Source: a virus. From it: a stretch of DNA of 39,864 nt. Both the position numbers and the translations under genes were made by a program. Under the pieces are notes generated by a model. That model saw nothing but the letters and a program-made list of their open reading frames with translations, made no database searches and had not been told where the DNA came from. The stretch is taken from the IMG/VR virus record IMGVR_UViG_3300033144_002936, positions 13,202 through 53,065 of that record. One strand, given 5' to 3'. Position 1 is the stretch's first letter. Each line of letters starts with the position of its first letter. Below, piece after piece: positions 7,834-15,852 of the stretch.

Positions 7834-8731
7834 TTAGTCTTTTAAAGGTATTTATAAATTGGGGCTTTAGAAATGAATTAATTTCGAATTCTGCACAGAG
7901 TTGTTTAAGCCTCCCTTCCATCATCATGTTATTATTGTTATGCCAAGGGATCACTTCTTTCATCATAAACTTCCTGTAAAAATATTTTAGGTCTATAAGC
8001 TTTTTATTCCTTTGATATATCTCTGCAAGCTTTACCTTGTCCACGTTACCAAACTTATCATCACATCTTAGAAATTCCGTAATACTCCCAAATTCTTCAA
8101 GAAATTGAAGTGCTCTCTTTTCCCCTATACCAGGGTAGCCAGGAATGTTATCGGACTTATCCCCTCGTAAGCAAAGGTAATCCACACATTGTTCGGGCTT
8201 ATACCCCAAATTGGTCCTGAGAAAATACTCATCGATCATTTTACCCTTACTCACATTGTACATCATTATGGCTCCATGCCTATCATCAGTGAGAGGCTTA
8301 AGCAATTGATGGAAATCCTTATCTGCTGAAACTATTACTACCTCCCATCCCTTCTGGGAATACCTACGAGCAATTTGAGCTATAATATCATCAGCTTCAA
8401 ACCACCTCCTATGAGCAACACGTAACCCTAGTGCCATGAAGATTTCCATTCCCATGTCCTTCTGCCTATAAAAATCCTCCCTATCAAACCCCAACTTCTG
8501 AGTTCGCTTTTTATAGTCTGGCCATGTTGCAATCCTAGACTCATGCTTACCTCCATCAAAAACCATTATAGCTTTATTAGGACCAAGTCTACGGATCAAA
8601 CTTTCAGCAATATAAGGCATACCATAAATAACACCAGTTCTTATACCGTCAATGGTTTTTAAATTGGTAAATTTATAGTAAGCTCGATAAGCAAGGTGAT
8701 TACCGTCGAATATGACTACTCTATTCATCAT
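7823..8731 (-). CDS. 5'-3' exonuclease / flap endonuclease (FEN family)
   Basis: 302 aa. It carries the acidic metal ligands of the T5 D15/T4 RNase H/PolI-N family: Asp9 (VIFDGNH), Asp59 (VFDGG), Glu112, Asp114 and Asp115 (FEADDI), Asp137 and Asp139 (SADKDF), and Asp191 and Asp194 (RGDKSDNIPG). The helix-hairpin-helix (GYPGIGEKRALQFLEEFG) follows. The enzyme would remove RNA primers and flaps during lagging-strand synthesis. This matters here because the phage PolA lacks a 5' nuclease domain. It overlaps the RecA gene by 11 bases. Confidence 0.93.
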   Translation of the reverse strand: MMNRVVIFDGNHLAYRAYYKFTNLKTIDGIRTGVIYGMPYIAESLIRRLGPNKAIMVFDGGKHESRIATWPDYKKRTQKLGFDREDFYRQKDMGMEIFMALGLRVAHRRWFEADDIIAQIARRYSQKGWEVVIVSADKDFHQLLKPLTDDRHGAIMMYNVSKGKMIDEYFLRTNLGYKPEQCVDYLCLRGDKSDNIPGYPGIGEKRALQFLEEFGSITEFLRCDDKFGNVDKVKLAEIYQRNKKLIDLKYFYRKFMMKEVIPWHNNNNMMMEGRLKQLCAEFEINSFLKPQFINTFKRLNDG

Positions 8732-9872
8732 CCTTTTCTTCGGGTTCTTTCTGTTTTTTAATTATAACTGGATATCTATTCTCTCCCCTATTTTCCAACC
8801 TAGTAAGTTTTTTCTGAGTCCTAGAAATAGTATTAACCCCAGATCTCCTAAGTAGTTTTCTACGTAAGCCTTCATCCTCTTGGATTACAGTTTCGAGATC
8901 AGCCTTGCCTTCAGCAATTTTCTTATCTCCCATAAAATACCCTCTTCGACCCCTGATAGTTTTAATAGCTCCAGTACGAAGAAATAATTGCTGTAAGTTC
9001 ATGTATTTGTTAAACCCAACTTTACCATATTCAGCATTGAAATATATCTCTGTAGTAAAGGTAGGTCTAGGAGGAGCAACCTTATTCTTTTTAAGTCTTA
9101 CTGAAACCTCATTACCCAACCAAGTTTGGTTCTCCCCTTTACCATCAGTGATACGTTTCTTTTGGAAAAAGGATAACCTTTGATGAGCAAAAAACTTCAT
9201 AGCATCACCACCGGGAGTTGTATCAGGATCCTCATATATAGTGGCTCCTACTTTCTTTCTCAGTTGGTTAATGAAGATCGGGGTTATACCTAGTTCAGCA
9301 AACATTTGATTCCTGATCCTAACGTATTTAAATAGCGCCTTAGCTCGATTCCCCATTTCTGCTTTTGCACCAAGCATTACCCCGTTAATATTATCCTGGC
9401 AATCCATAGCTGCAATTGAATCAGTCACTAATAAGATAGGCTCATTATTTTTAAGCTTCGATCTACAAGTTACTGCCATATCTGCAGCCCAGTCAGATAT
9501 CTTCTCAATAGAGGTTTCAGGATATATAAATATCTTATCCAAGTCTAACCCGTTTTGTTCAGCCCAGTGTGGATCGAAGGACTGTTCTGCATCGTTCCAA
9601 AGGACTATGCCACCCAGGTATTGAGCAGCATAGCCAAAGTCCATAGCTACAAGGGACTTTCCCGAGGATTCTCCACCAAATATCTCGCAAATTTTACCAA
9701 AAGGGATCCCACCTCCCATGGTATAATTTAAATAAATGTTACGAGAAGGTAACCATAAAGAATCCTCGGGGAGCACAGATATTTCACTGGCCTTTCCCAT
9801 ACCATGATACTTTTTGGAAAGAGCTGCATCAGTTAATACATCTCCAGCTTTTTTAACAACTTTCTTAGCCAT
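8721..9872 (-). CDS. uvsX: RecA/UvsX-family recombinase
   Basis: 383 aa. The RecA core is clear: IPFGKICEIFGGESSGKS with Walker A at residues 66-73, the catalytic Glu in LWNDAEQSFD (Glu96), Walker B in LLVTDSIAAMD, and the L2-adjacent block PGGDAMKFFAHQR. The first 35 residues and the basic C-terminus (LTRLENRGENRYPVIIKK) are phage-type rather than bacterial. It would catalyse strand invasion and feed recombination-dependent replication with the SSB and the UvsY-position protein encoded upstream. The start codon shares one base with the SSB stop (TAATG). Confidence 0.93.
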   Translation of the reverse strand: MAKKVVKKAGDVLTDAALSKKYHGMGKASEISVLPEDSLWLPSRNIYLNYTMGGGIPFGKICEIFGGESSGKSLVAMDFGYAAQYLGGIVLWNDAEQSFDPHWAEQNGLDLDKIFIYPETSIEKISDWAADMAVTCRSKLKNNEPILLVTDSIAAMDCQDNINGVMLGAKAEMGNRAKALFKYVRIRNQMFAELGITPIFINQLRKKVGATIYEDPDTTPGGDAMKFFAHQRLSFFQKKRITDGKGENQTWLGNEVSVRLKKNKVAPPRPTFTTEIYFNAEYGKVGFNKYMNLQQLFLRTGAIKTIRGRRGYFMGDKKIAEGKADLETVIQEDEGLRRKLLRRSGVNTISRTQKKLTRLENRGENRYPVIIKKQKEPEEKDDE

Positions 9873-10597
9873 TAGTCAGCGTCTGATTTCTTTTTTACTA
9901 TCTTTTTCTTCTTCTTCTTCTTTTTGCCTTTACCATCTTCTTTTGATAGCCCTAGAAACTGAGTTAGGAGCTTCTCAGTATCCTCATAAGAAGGTAAGAT
10001 TTTCTGAACCTGTTCATCAAGATCATAAACCTCGTTTCGATATTTCTTAGGCATGGGAGTATTTTTACAGGGGCTTACAGAATATTCTGTATCCTTCATT
10101 CCAGACCCAACTCGTGATAGTTTCAAATCATATCCGGTTTTTGGATCTGTCATATCCCCCCATTCATCCTCATCAAGAAAATATTCGATAATGTCCTGAT
10201 ACATGCCAGAGGTTAGCATTACGAACCTGGGTGATAAATCCTCGTCCAATTCGTCCCCCCGCTTATCCTTATAAAATAGGCAATAAGCCAGATATCTCTT
10301 TCGTGGTGAAAAGGTATTAGCAATCTCCTTGTCCGAGTCCTCTTTGGAATTCTTGAGTTCTTCAAAGCCTTCCATGATAGCGCAAGGTTCGCCGAAAGTT
10401 GCTGGAGAAACAACCCCCTTAATTTCTGACCCTAGATAAAAATGTTCCACCTCTTTGATGAAATCATTCTCTTCTCCCATATTTAGGATCCTTACTCTAC
10501 GAACATCCTTATCTTTCAAGAAGATGATGTCCCCGAGTTGTCTCCGAGACTTTATCTCGGAATCTTTTTCTTTCATTCTCTCTTTCAAATTTCCCAT
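9872..10597 (-). CDS. Single-stranded DNA-binding protein (phage type)
   Basis: 241 aa. The N-terminal segment and core (DKDVRRVRILNMGEE, KRYLAYCLFYKDKRGDELDE, TGYDLKLSRVGSGMKDTEYS) match the OB-fold ssDNA-binding protein family found beside recA-like genes in many large phages, functionally like T4 gp32. The C-terminus is unusual: a run of eight Lys (GKGKKKKKKKKIVKKK) ends in SDAD, where gp32 and SSB normally have a long acidic tail. The acidic stretch here instead lies before the Lys run. The gene sits between the UvsY-position gene (3-base gap) and recA, as expected for a recombination filament cassette. Confidence 0.82.
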   Translation of the reverse strand: MGNLKERMKEKDSEIKSRRQLGDIIFLKDKDVRRVRILNMGEENDFIKEVEHFYLGSEIKGVVSPATFGEPCAIMEGFEELKNSKEDSDKEIANTFSPRKRYLAYCLFYKDKRGDELDEDLSPRFVMLTSGMYQDIIEYFLDEDEWGDMTDPKTGYDLKLSRVGSGMKDTEYSVSPCKNTPMPKKYRNEVYDLDEQVQKILPSYEDTEKLLTQFLGLSKEDGKGKKKKKKKKIVKKKSDAD

Positions 10598-10600
10598 AGT

Positions 10601-11062
10601 TTAACCCTTTCTAATGTTTGCTGATAATGTTTGTATTAATGGATATCTTTGTTCAAATGATTTCACACAATGGTTAATAGTACCATAATTCTCTTTGGCT
10701 TGATGGTAATACTCAATAGCTTTTTGGTGCTTTGATGAATTAGTAGCCTTTTCCTTAGCTACATCATGAGAAGTGTTCCTATTTGTAGTTTCATCGACTT
10801 GACTCCTATATTTAATATACATAGAAGAATAAGCCTTTTCCATCTCCTTTTTCTTATCATTCATCACCCTTTCCAACTTCACTAATAACATACCTAAGAA
10901 TCCATAAGCAGAAGGTTGCTCCTTTATCTCCTCATTGATCCTATTCTCATCAATGATAATCTCTGAGTTAAGATTAAAGCTAAACTTCTCCTTACCATAG
11001 ATTATTGATATCTCCATGATTTTAGAGTTCCAGGCATACTCTATTAATTGGCTTCTTCGCAT
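10601..11062 (-). CDS. Candidate recombination mediator (UvsY-like by position)
   Basis: 153 aa, or 138 aa if Met16 (MEISIIYG) is the true start; T4 UvsY is 137 aa. It is mostly helical and charged. Residues 50-153 form a long helical array (LVKLERVMNDKKKEMEKAY, then TSHDVAKEKATNSSKHQKAI) with a basic surface. It is encoded directly before SSB and RecA, the place a mediator that loads RecA onto SSB-coated DNA would be expected. I see no decisive UvsY motif, so the call rests on size, helical character and context. The motif copy at 11077 leaves only 14 bases before the first ATG, which slightly favours the shorter start. Confidence 0.4.
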   Translation of the reverse strand: MRRSQLIEYAWNSKIMEISIIYGKEKFSFNLNSEIIIDENRINEEIKEQPSAYGFLGMLLVKLERVMNDKKKEMEKAYSSMYIKYRSQVDETTNRNTSHDVAKEKATNSSKHQKAIEYYHQAKENYGTINHCVKSFEQRYPLIQTLSANIRKG

Positions 11063-11076
11063 ATTACCTTTATATA

Positions 11077-11085
11077 TAATAGTAC
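11077..11085 (-). promoter_or_regulatory. Candidate phage promoter, motif copy 3
   Basis: On the minus strand: CTAAAGTACTATTATATATA, located 14 bases before the ATG of the UvsY-position gene and ending beside the PolA stop codon. It shares AAAGTACTATTATATA with copy 1. It would start the recombination module (mediator, SSB, RecA, FEN, kinase, gp47, gp46). There is no clear ACTAGT upstream. Confidence 0.5.
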
Positions 11086-11086
11086 T

Positions 11087-13264
11087 TTAGGCAGCTAACT
11101 TTATATAATCTTCTTGTGGGTTATAACCCCTTAAAGCACCCCAATGAGTGCCTAGCTCGAAGTCGACCTTCATTACCACATCTTTCATTTCAAAATTAAA
11201 CCATTCCTTAGTTTCAGGATTTTCACATATCTGTTTTAGCTTCGGGATCGCGTACTGTATATCAGCTGGGTCGATATAAAAAATGAGTGAATCGTGTACA
11301 GTACCTACTTGAACCAAGCTAAGGGGTAAATTCCCCAGTTTGATATGTTCCCTAATGAGTATTGAACTAAATAAGGCGTAATCTGATGCCGCTCCTTGAA
11401 TTGGTGCATTAACAGCTTGTCGTAATGCCTCCGCTCTCTCTCCCCAGTTCGGTGAATCCACGTTAGGAAGTCGTCGTTTACGTCCAAATAAATTAAAGAC
11501 CCATCCATCGCGGTTAGCAATCTTGGCTTGTCTTGCAATATGTCGTGCAATTTTCGGGAATTGATTATTAAAGTTGTCAAGGAACTTCTGTGCTTCACCA
11601 ACAGAGACAGTATGTTCATCACTAGATAAAGATTCGGCAAGTTTTCTGGCAGTTTGTCCATAGACGATACCAAAATTAATTGTCTTGGCTTGTTTTCTCC
11701 TAGCTTTCCACTTAATGAACTCAGTGTGGGATTCATTTTTATATATTTTTAAAATCTCATCGTAATCTTCTCCCCATTTAAGGCAAGCAGAAGCAAGGTG
11801 TACATCCCTACCAATCCTAAACCATTCTATCATTGTTTCTTCACCAGCCGAGGCGGCAAGTACCCGAAGTTCCGCTTGAGAATAGTCGAGTTGAAAAAAG
11901 AGTTTCCCTGTGGGGGCAATGAACATACGCTTGATATCACTGGCCGTTGTGTCCCTCGGTATGTTTTGCAAATTGGGATTGCGGCTTGAAAGTCTTCCCG
12001 TAACTGTTCCATGTAGGAGGAATGACCCATGTATTTTATCATTTGAATTTAGTCTTTCCCACATACCAACTACATATGTGGAGTTAAGTTTTGTTAATCC
12101 CCTTAGCTCGAGAAGATTCTTTATAAAACCCGTCTTATCTTTAGGCTGCAATTCTAGTAAGGCATCCTCCCCCGTTGATGGTGTCTCAGATTCTTGTTTT
12201 CTTTTCTTATCAAGAGTATATCGTTTTACTTTAAGCTTTAAACCGAATTCACTTCTATAAAGTAAATCCACCATTTGAGGTGGGCTATTAAAATTAACCG
12301 GATCCAATTTTTCTCGATCCTTTTTAGCAGGGAATATTCCGGCAGAAAAATTCGATATTTTCTTCTCCCTATTAACTATTAACCTTTCATTCCCAGATTC
12401 CTTTTTCAAAGCTTTTATCTCCAGCTCGACCTCTTCGATCATTCGTTTTTTGATTTCCTTGATCTTACCTCTCTCATATTTTACCACCCTTGGAATGGAC
12501 CTTAATTTTTCTTCACATTCTGCAATTTTTATTTCATAGTCATCCAATAAATCAGAAAGGTAATCCCTGTCTACTGTCATACCTTCCCATTGAGCTTCAG
12601 CTAATACCCGTGAGGCCATCATTAACATATTTCTAAACAGCGGGTAAAAATTATGCTCAATTAATCTTGGCTCCAAGTAAATATATAATCGAAAAGTTAG
12701 ATCAGAGTCAAAGGCACAATACTTAGAAAGATCTGGTAAAGGAACGTTACTCCAGAACGCAGTAAGTTGGGCCGATGTTGCTTTAGGTCCAGGCTTACCC
12801 GGTAAATCATAACCATCAAAATCGGGCAACCATCTACCTACTAATGATTTTAAATCATGTGGTCTATTTTCATCGAGTAAATACTTAGCAAGCATAGTAT
12901 CAAATACTCTACCCAACATAGTTATACCATACTTGGTCCACCAATTCATCTCATACTTTATGTTCTGGCCTATCTTTACAATATCTGGATTCTCTATTAC
13001 CTCTCGACCAAAATACTGTAACATCCTAAGCCATTCCCCATTAGCTTTGGATGGAGAATCCTTATGGGCTAAAGGTATAACCCATGCCCCCCCTGGTTGG
13101 AAAGAAACCCCTAATAAAGTAGGGTAACTCCCAGGGAACATGGCATTATTCCCACTCGATTCAAAGTCAGATGAAGCATAACCTGTTTGCTTACAATAAG
13201 CCACCAAGTCATGCAGATCTGACCAAGTTTCTACTAGTTTATATTTATAATCTAACTGCTTCAA
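11087..13264 (-). CDS. Family A DNA polymerase with 3'-5' exonuclease domain
   Basis: 725 aa. The exonuclease domain spans residues 25-200, with motif I Asp33/Glu35 (SDFESS), motif II NIKYE (Glu105 where Klenow has Asp424) and motif III YCAFD (Tyr182, Asp186). The polymerase domain has motif A Asp460 (QLDYSQAELR), motif B RRKQAKTINFGIVYGQ (Arg523, Lys527, Phe531, Tyr535) and motif C VHDS (His657, Asp658, with Ser659 replacing the usual Glu). A charged helical insertion occupies about residues 242-320, between the exonuclease and the palm. There is no 5' nuclease domain; the FEN gene supplies that activity. It is the replicative polymerase candidate. It overlaps the TS-family gene by 4 bases. 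Confidence 0.95.
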   Translation of the reverse strand: MKQLDYKYKLVETWSDLHDLVAYCKQTGYASSDFESSGNNAMFPGSYPTLLGVSFQPGGAWVIPLAHKDSPSKANGEWLRMLQYFGREVIENPDIVKIGQNIKYEMNWWTKYGITMLGRVFDTMLAKYLLDENRPHDLKSLVGRWLPDFDGYDLPGKPGPKATSAQLTAFWSNVPLPDLSKYCAFDSDLTFRLYIYLEPRLIEHNFYPLFRNMLMMASRVLAEAQWEGMTVDRDYLSDLLDDYEIKIAECEEKLRSIPRVVKYERGKIKEIKKRMIEEVELEIKALKKESGNERLIVNREKKISNFSAGIFPAKKDREKLDPVNFNSPPQMVDLLYRSEFGLKLKVKRYTLDKKRKQESETPSTGEDALLELQPKDKTGFIKNLLELRGLTKLNSTYVVGMWERLNSNDKIHGSFLLHGTVTGRLSSRNPNLQNIPRDTTASDIKRMFIAPTGKLFFQLDYSQAELRVLAASAGEETMIEWFRIGRDVHLASACLKWGEDYDEILKIYKNESHTEFIKWKARRKQAKTINFGIVYGQTARKLAESLSSDEHTVSVGEAQKFLDNFNNQFPKIARHIARQAKIANRDGWVFNLFGRKRRLPNVDSPNWGERAEALRQAVNAPIQGAASDYALFSSILIREHIKLGNLPLSLVQVGTVHDSLIFYIDPADIQYAIPKLKQICENPETKEWFNFEMKDVVMKVDFELGTHWGALRGYNPQEDYIKLAA

Positions 13265-13980
13265 ACTACTTGAATATCTTCAATACATTGTTTGAGAGTG
13301 GTCCAATCTTTTTTATAAGCATGAAGTGACCCGATGTTGTGGTATAAAAAGCCAGGAGAAACTTGTACCTCTGAAGCTACATGTTCCATTAATCTCCATG
13401 CAAGGTATACATCATTACCAAAGTGGGTTACGACATCTGCACTACGTTGGTTATATATGATATCAAGTTGCCCATTTCTGATAAGGCATTGATAATATAT
13501 AGAACATGGTACCCTTCTTTTACCTCCCAAATTACCTGGGTCAATTTGTGGATCCCAAACACTAATGATAGCTTGTCTTGAATCCGGGTTCCTTTCGAGT
13601 TCACTAATTACACATTGCCTTGAAAACCACATGCGGTTATTATATGAGTAATCAAATCTGGTGGTCTCATTTAAAAATTGTTCCCAAAGATTTTCTCTAA
13701 TTTTCCAAGCCTTTCCTGGATTAATATAGTCCGAACTAACCCTTTCAGCAAATTCTTCCTCTGCCCATTCCTGGGATCTTTTATCAGTGAAGAATAAATA
13801 TCTAAGCTTTTGTAAACTGGTTAGGCAATAATTATAATTAGTAATCTCCTTAGTAGAAAAATTCTCATCATCCTTTACAATCTTATTTTGCATAGAATAT
13901 GGGTGTACGATAGTACCCATCTCCCAGACCTCCCTAAAGATCTCGGACATCAATTCATAACTGTTTGCATAAATCCTCAT
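13261..13980 (-). CDS. Thymidylate synthase-family enzyme, predicted dCMP hydroxymethylase-like
   Basis: 239 aa, closer to T4 gp42 (246) than E. coli ThyA (264). Core TS motifs are clear: NPDSRQAIISVWDP (Arg135, phosphate binding), the catalytic Cys159 in RVPCSIYYQ, Gln178-Arg179-Ser180 with Asp182 (YNQRSADVV) and His220/Tyr222 in IGSLHAYKKD. Aligned without gaps from QRS, Asp190 falls on E. coli Asn177, the residue that reads uracil; Asp there is the known hallmark of dCMP specificity in T4 dCMP hydroxymethylase. The N-terminal 120 residues are divergent and I could not place the catalytic Glu58 equivalent. A one-residue shift would put Asn189 there instead. It overlaps GroES and PolA by 4 bases each. 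Confidence 0.78.
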   Translation of the reverse strand: MRIYANSYELMSEIFREVWEMGTIVHPYSMQNKIVKDDENFSTKEITNYNYCLTSLQKLRYLFFTDKRSQEWAEEEFAERVSSDYINPGKAWKIRENLWEQFLNETTRFDYSYNNRMWFSRQCVISELERNPDSRQAIISVWDPQIDPGNLGGKRRVPCSIYYQCLIRNGQLDIIYNQRSADVVTHFGNDVYLAWRLMEHVASEVQVSPGFLYHNIGSLHAYKKDWTTLKQCIEDIQVV

Positions 13981-14288
13981 GATGATATAAGTGTTAATAG
14001 GCCTATGATATCAGCCTGGTTCATAACTTTATATACTTCATCACCCCACTCTAGGTTAAGTTTAACCTCAAGTCCTGCATAGTCACTGTATAATACAAAT
14101 TGACCCACTGACCACATCATAGGGTGATCTTTACTACCTGCACCAACTTCAACAATCTTACCCATACCAGGTTTATTTTCCTGTGCATCTGTTGGTAGGA
14201 TTATACCCATAGCAGTTTTCTTTTCTCGCATTTCTTCAGGCAATACTACTACCCGTTGATCGGCCGGTTCTAATAAATACTTTTTCAT
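13977..14288 (-). CDS. GroES-like co-chaperonin
   Basis: 103 aa, the usual Cpn10 length. It shows LEPADQRVVVLPEE at the N-terminus, a mobile loop with KKTAMGIILPTDAQENKPGM (the GIIL tripeptide-like hydrophobic motif that docks to GroEL), GKIVEVGAG, QFVLYSDYAGLEVKL and the final DEVYKVMNQADIIGLL strand. It would cap host GroEL, as T4 gp31 does, to fold large phage proteins such as the capsid. Unlike gp31, it looks like an ordinary bacterial-type GroES. It lies between the TS-like gene (15-base gap) and the TS-family gene (4-base overlap), an unexpected location among nucleotide enzymes. Confidence 0.93.
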   Translation of the reverse strand: MKKYLLEPADQRVVVLPEEMREKKTAMGIILPTDAQENKPGMGKIVEVGAGSKDHPMMWSVGQFVLYSDYAGLEVKLNLEWGDEVYKVMNQADIIGLLTLISS

Positions 14289-14303
14289 AATAAAATATAG
14301 GTT

Positions 14304-15059
14304 TTAAAGTTTACAATTCTTAGCAAGCAATGGTGGATTAGGTAAATGGTGTAATCTTTTTACAGCTCGAAGATGAACTTTGTATTTAATTGTTTCGAGA
14401 GCATCAGGTGCAGAGAACTTATCATACACTGCCATGATCCTTTGCTCCATCCCACTACTCTCTGGATTTATAAAAGACTCAAGACTTTTGTGATTATGGT
14501 ACATGACAAAATTTTCTGCAGTCATGAACACATTACCACAGAAGAGTTTCAAACTTACCCTTTGTTCGGGTCCATAAATATATTCTACCATCCTTTGGAT
14601 TAATAAAAAATCCATTAACAACCTCTTAGTTATCTCTGATGACCTGATATTAATAACAATGATAGGTATATCTATGTTATGTCTACGAGAAAATACCAAA
14701 GAAATTAAACACCCATGCCCAGAGGTATGTACATTAGTAAATTTAAACTCTATGGTATAAGACTGGGCTTTCTTAGCTTCTCTCTCTAATACCCGGCTCT
14801 TGGTTATATCTAACCAATTCATGTCTATGTAATTAGAGATAAGTTTACTCCACTTCTGTATTTTATACCCAAATATATATCCGAAATCAAAATCGGGATC
14901 CACCCATGCTACATCTATCTCCATGAAATGGTCATAGGATATCATCTGTGGTCCGCTCCTTAATCCACCTCGTCTGACAATTTCTTTCTCATGTGTAGCC
15001 AGGTATTCATTTACCCATTCCCAGGCTTCCTGAGAAGTAGCATGTTTGCTCCTCTTCAT
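14304..15059 (-). CDS. Possible divergent thymidylate-synthase-fold protein
   Basis: 251 aa, not confidently recognised. The middle resembles the TS active-site order: Cys117 in TSGHGCLISLVF, 22 residues, then Arg139-Ser140-Ser141-Glu142 (NIRSSEITKR) and Asp150 eleven residues after the Arg (TS has RSxD with Asn177 at +11), followed by a long helix (FLLIQRMVEYIYG) and a beta strand (VSLKLFCGNVFM). The HxY motif of TS is not obvious; a NVFM pattern sits there. The match is by spacing only. It could be a relative of hydroxymethylase enzymes, or a false resemblance. Its start shares one base with the stop of the upstream all-alpha dUTPase/dCTPase-like gene, and it is followed by GroES. Confidence 0.35.
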   Translation of the reverse strand: MKRSKHATSQEAWEWVNEYLATHEKEIVRRGGLRSGPQMISYDHFMEIDVAWVDPDFDFGYIFGYKIQKWSKLISNYIDMNWLDITKSRVLEREAKKAQSYTIEFKFTNVHTSGHGCLISLVFSRRHNIDIPIIVINIRSSEITKRLLMDFLLIQRMVEYIYGPEQRVSLKLFCGNVFMTAENFVMYHNHKSLESFINPESSGMEQRIMAVYDKFSAPDALETIKYKVHLRAVKRLHHLPNPPLLAKNCKL

Positions 15060-15847
15060 TAATATTTAGATTCAATTCTGAACTGGTTTACTTTGTTTTT
15101 CTTGTAGTATATGGTATAGATAGACTCCGGAGAAAACCCCGTGAAAGCTAGAAACTTAAATAAAGCAAGAGCAACCTGAGTCATCTGAGTTTCATATTGA
15201 CCCTTATCTGTTACCATCTGAGTTTGTTTCCATGGTTTATTCTTCAAGGTATTTCTGGCAATTTGAAGGTGGTATGTTATATCCCAGAGTAATTGTTTCA
15301 TCATATCCCTGCGTTCTTTACCCAATAACCTACCACCCCTAAGAAATTCATCCTCTAATAGGTGATCCTTGATGACCCACCTACCCGGGAATCTTTTAGC
15401 ATTGGTTTCTGCCTGAACCGTCTCCTTCCCAACTGCTAACCAATGTTCCAGAAGACCATGTGAAGTACCCTGGTTTATCCAAACCATTAAATCTTTACAA
15501 CCATACCCTGAAAAGATCATGAGTTCCAACCAGAAATGGAGGGCATCAGCCATCTCTTCATTGAAGTTTTGGAGGTGTGGAATCATTTCCTTTTCCAGTA
15601 TACCCATGTGAAACATATCGAGCATCAATAAATATGATTCAAACCCCTCTCCTAATTCCTCTATAATCCTAGCAGAAAAATCCTTTATGATATCTTGTCC
15701 GATCTTTGTGTTGATATCGATAGGGTATGATGGTAACTTTTCAATCTTTGTGTAGTGATCTACGAGTACCAACTGTAGTTCAAATAGATGTTCAAATGCC
15801 TTCCCCCCTGGGTAAATTACTGTTTCTTTAATGTCTCTGATGTCCAT
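15059..15847 (-). CDS. All-alpha dUTPase/dCTPase-like NTP pyrophosphatase
   Basis: 262 aa. It shows the ExxE...ExxD metal-binding pattern of the MazG/dimeric dUTPase superfamily: Glu64 and Glu67 in RIIEELGEGFE, then Glu98 and Asp101 in FNEEMADALHFWLELM. The C-terminal KKNKVNQFR resembles the Lys/Asn/Arg nucleotide-binding end of dimeric dUTPases. T4 gp56, which destroys dCTP and dUTP so that only hydroxymethyl-dCTP is used, belongs to this superfamily. The neighbouring TS-family gene makes a dCTP-targeting role attractive, but the substrate cannot be read from sequence. The protein starts 5 bases after the stop of the Cys-rich gene. Confidence 0.72.
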   Translation of the reverse strand: MDIRDIKETVIYPGGKAFEHLFELQLVLVDHYTKIEKLPSYPIDINTKIGQDIIKDFSARIIEELGEGFESYLLMLDMFHMGILEKEMIPHLQNFNEEMADALHFWLELMIFSGYGCKDLMVWINQGTSHGLLEHWLAVGKETVQAETNAKRFPGRWVIKDHLLEDEFLRGGRLLGKERRDMMKQLLWDITYHLQIARNTLKNKPWKQTQMVTDKGQYETQMTQVALALFKFLAFTGFSPESIYTIYYKKNKVNQFRIESKY

Positions 15848-15852
15848 AGTTA

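Noticed and set aside
10674-10682. TAATAGTAC inside the UvsY-position gene, and similar hits at 32151 and 34627
   Set aside because: They lie inside coding sequence without ACTAGT upstream and are not placed before a start codon; chance matches in AT-rich DNA.
11305-11736. Second minus-strand frame of 143 codons inside PolA
   Set aside because: It overlaps the catalytic PolA motifs and has no recognisable protein features.
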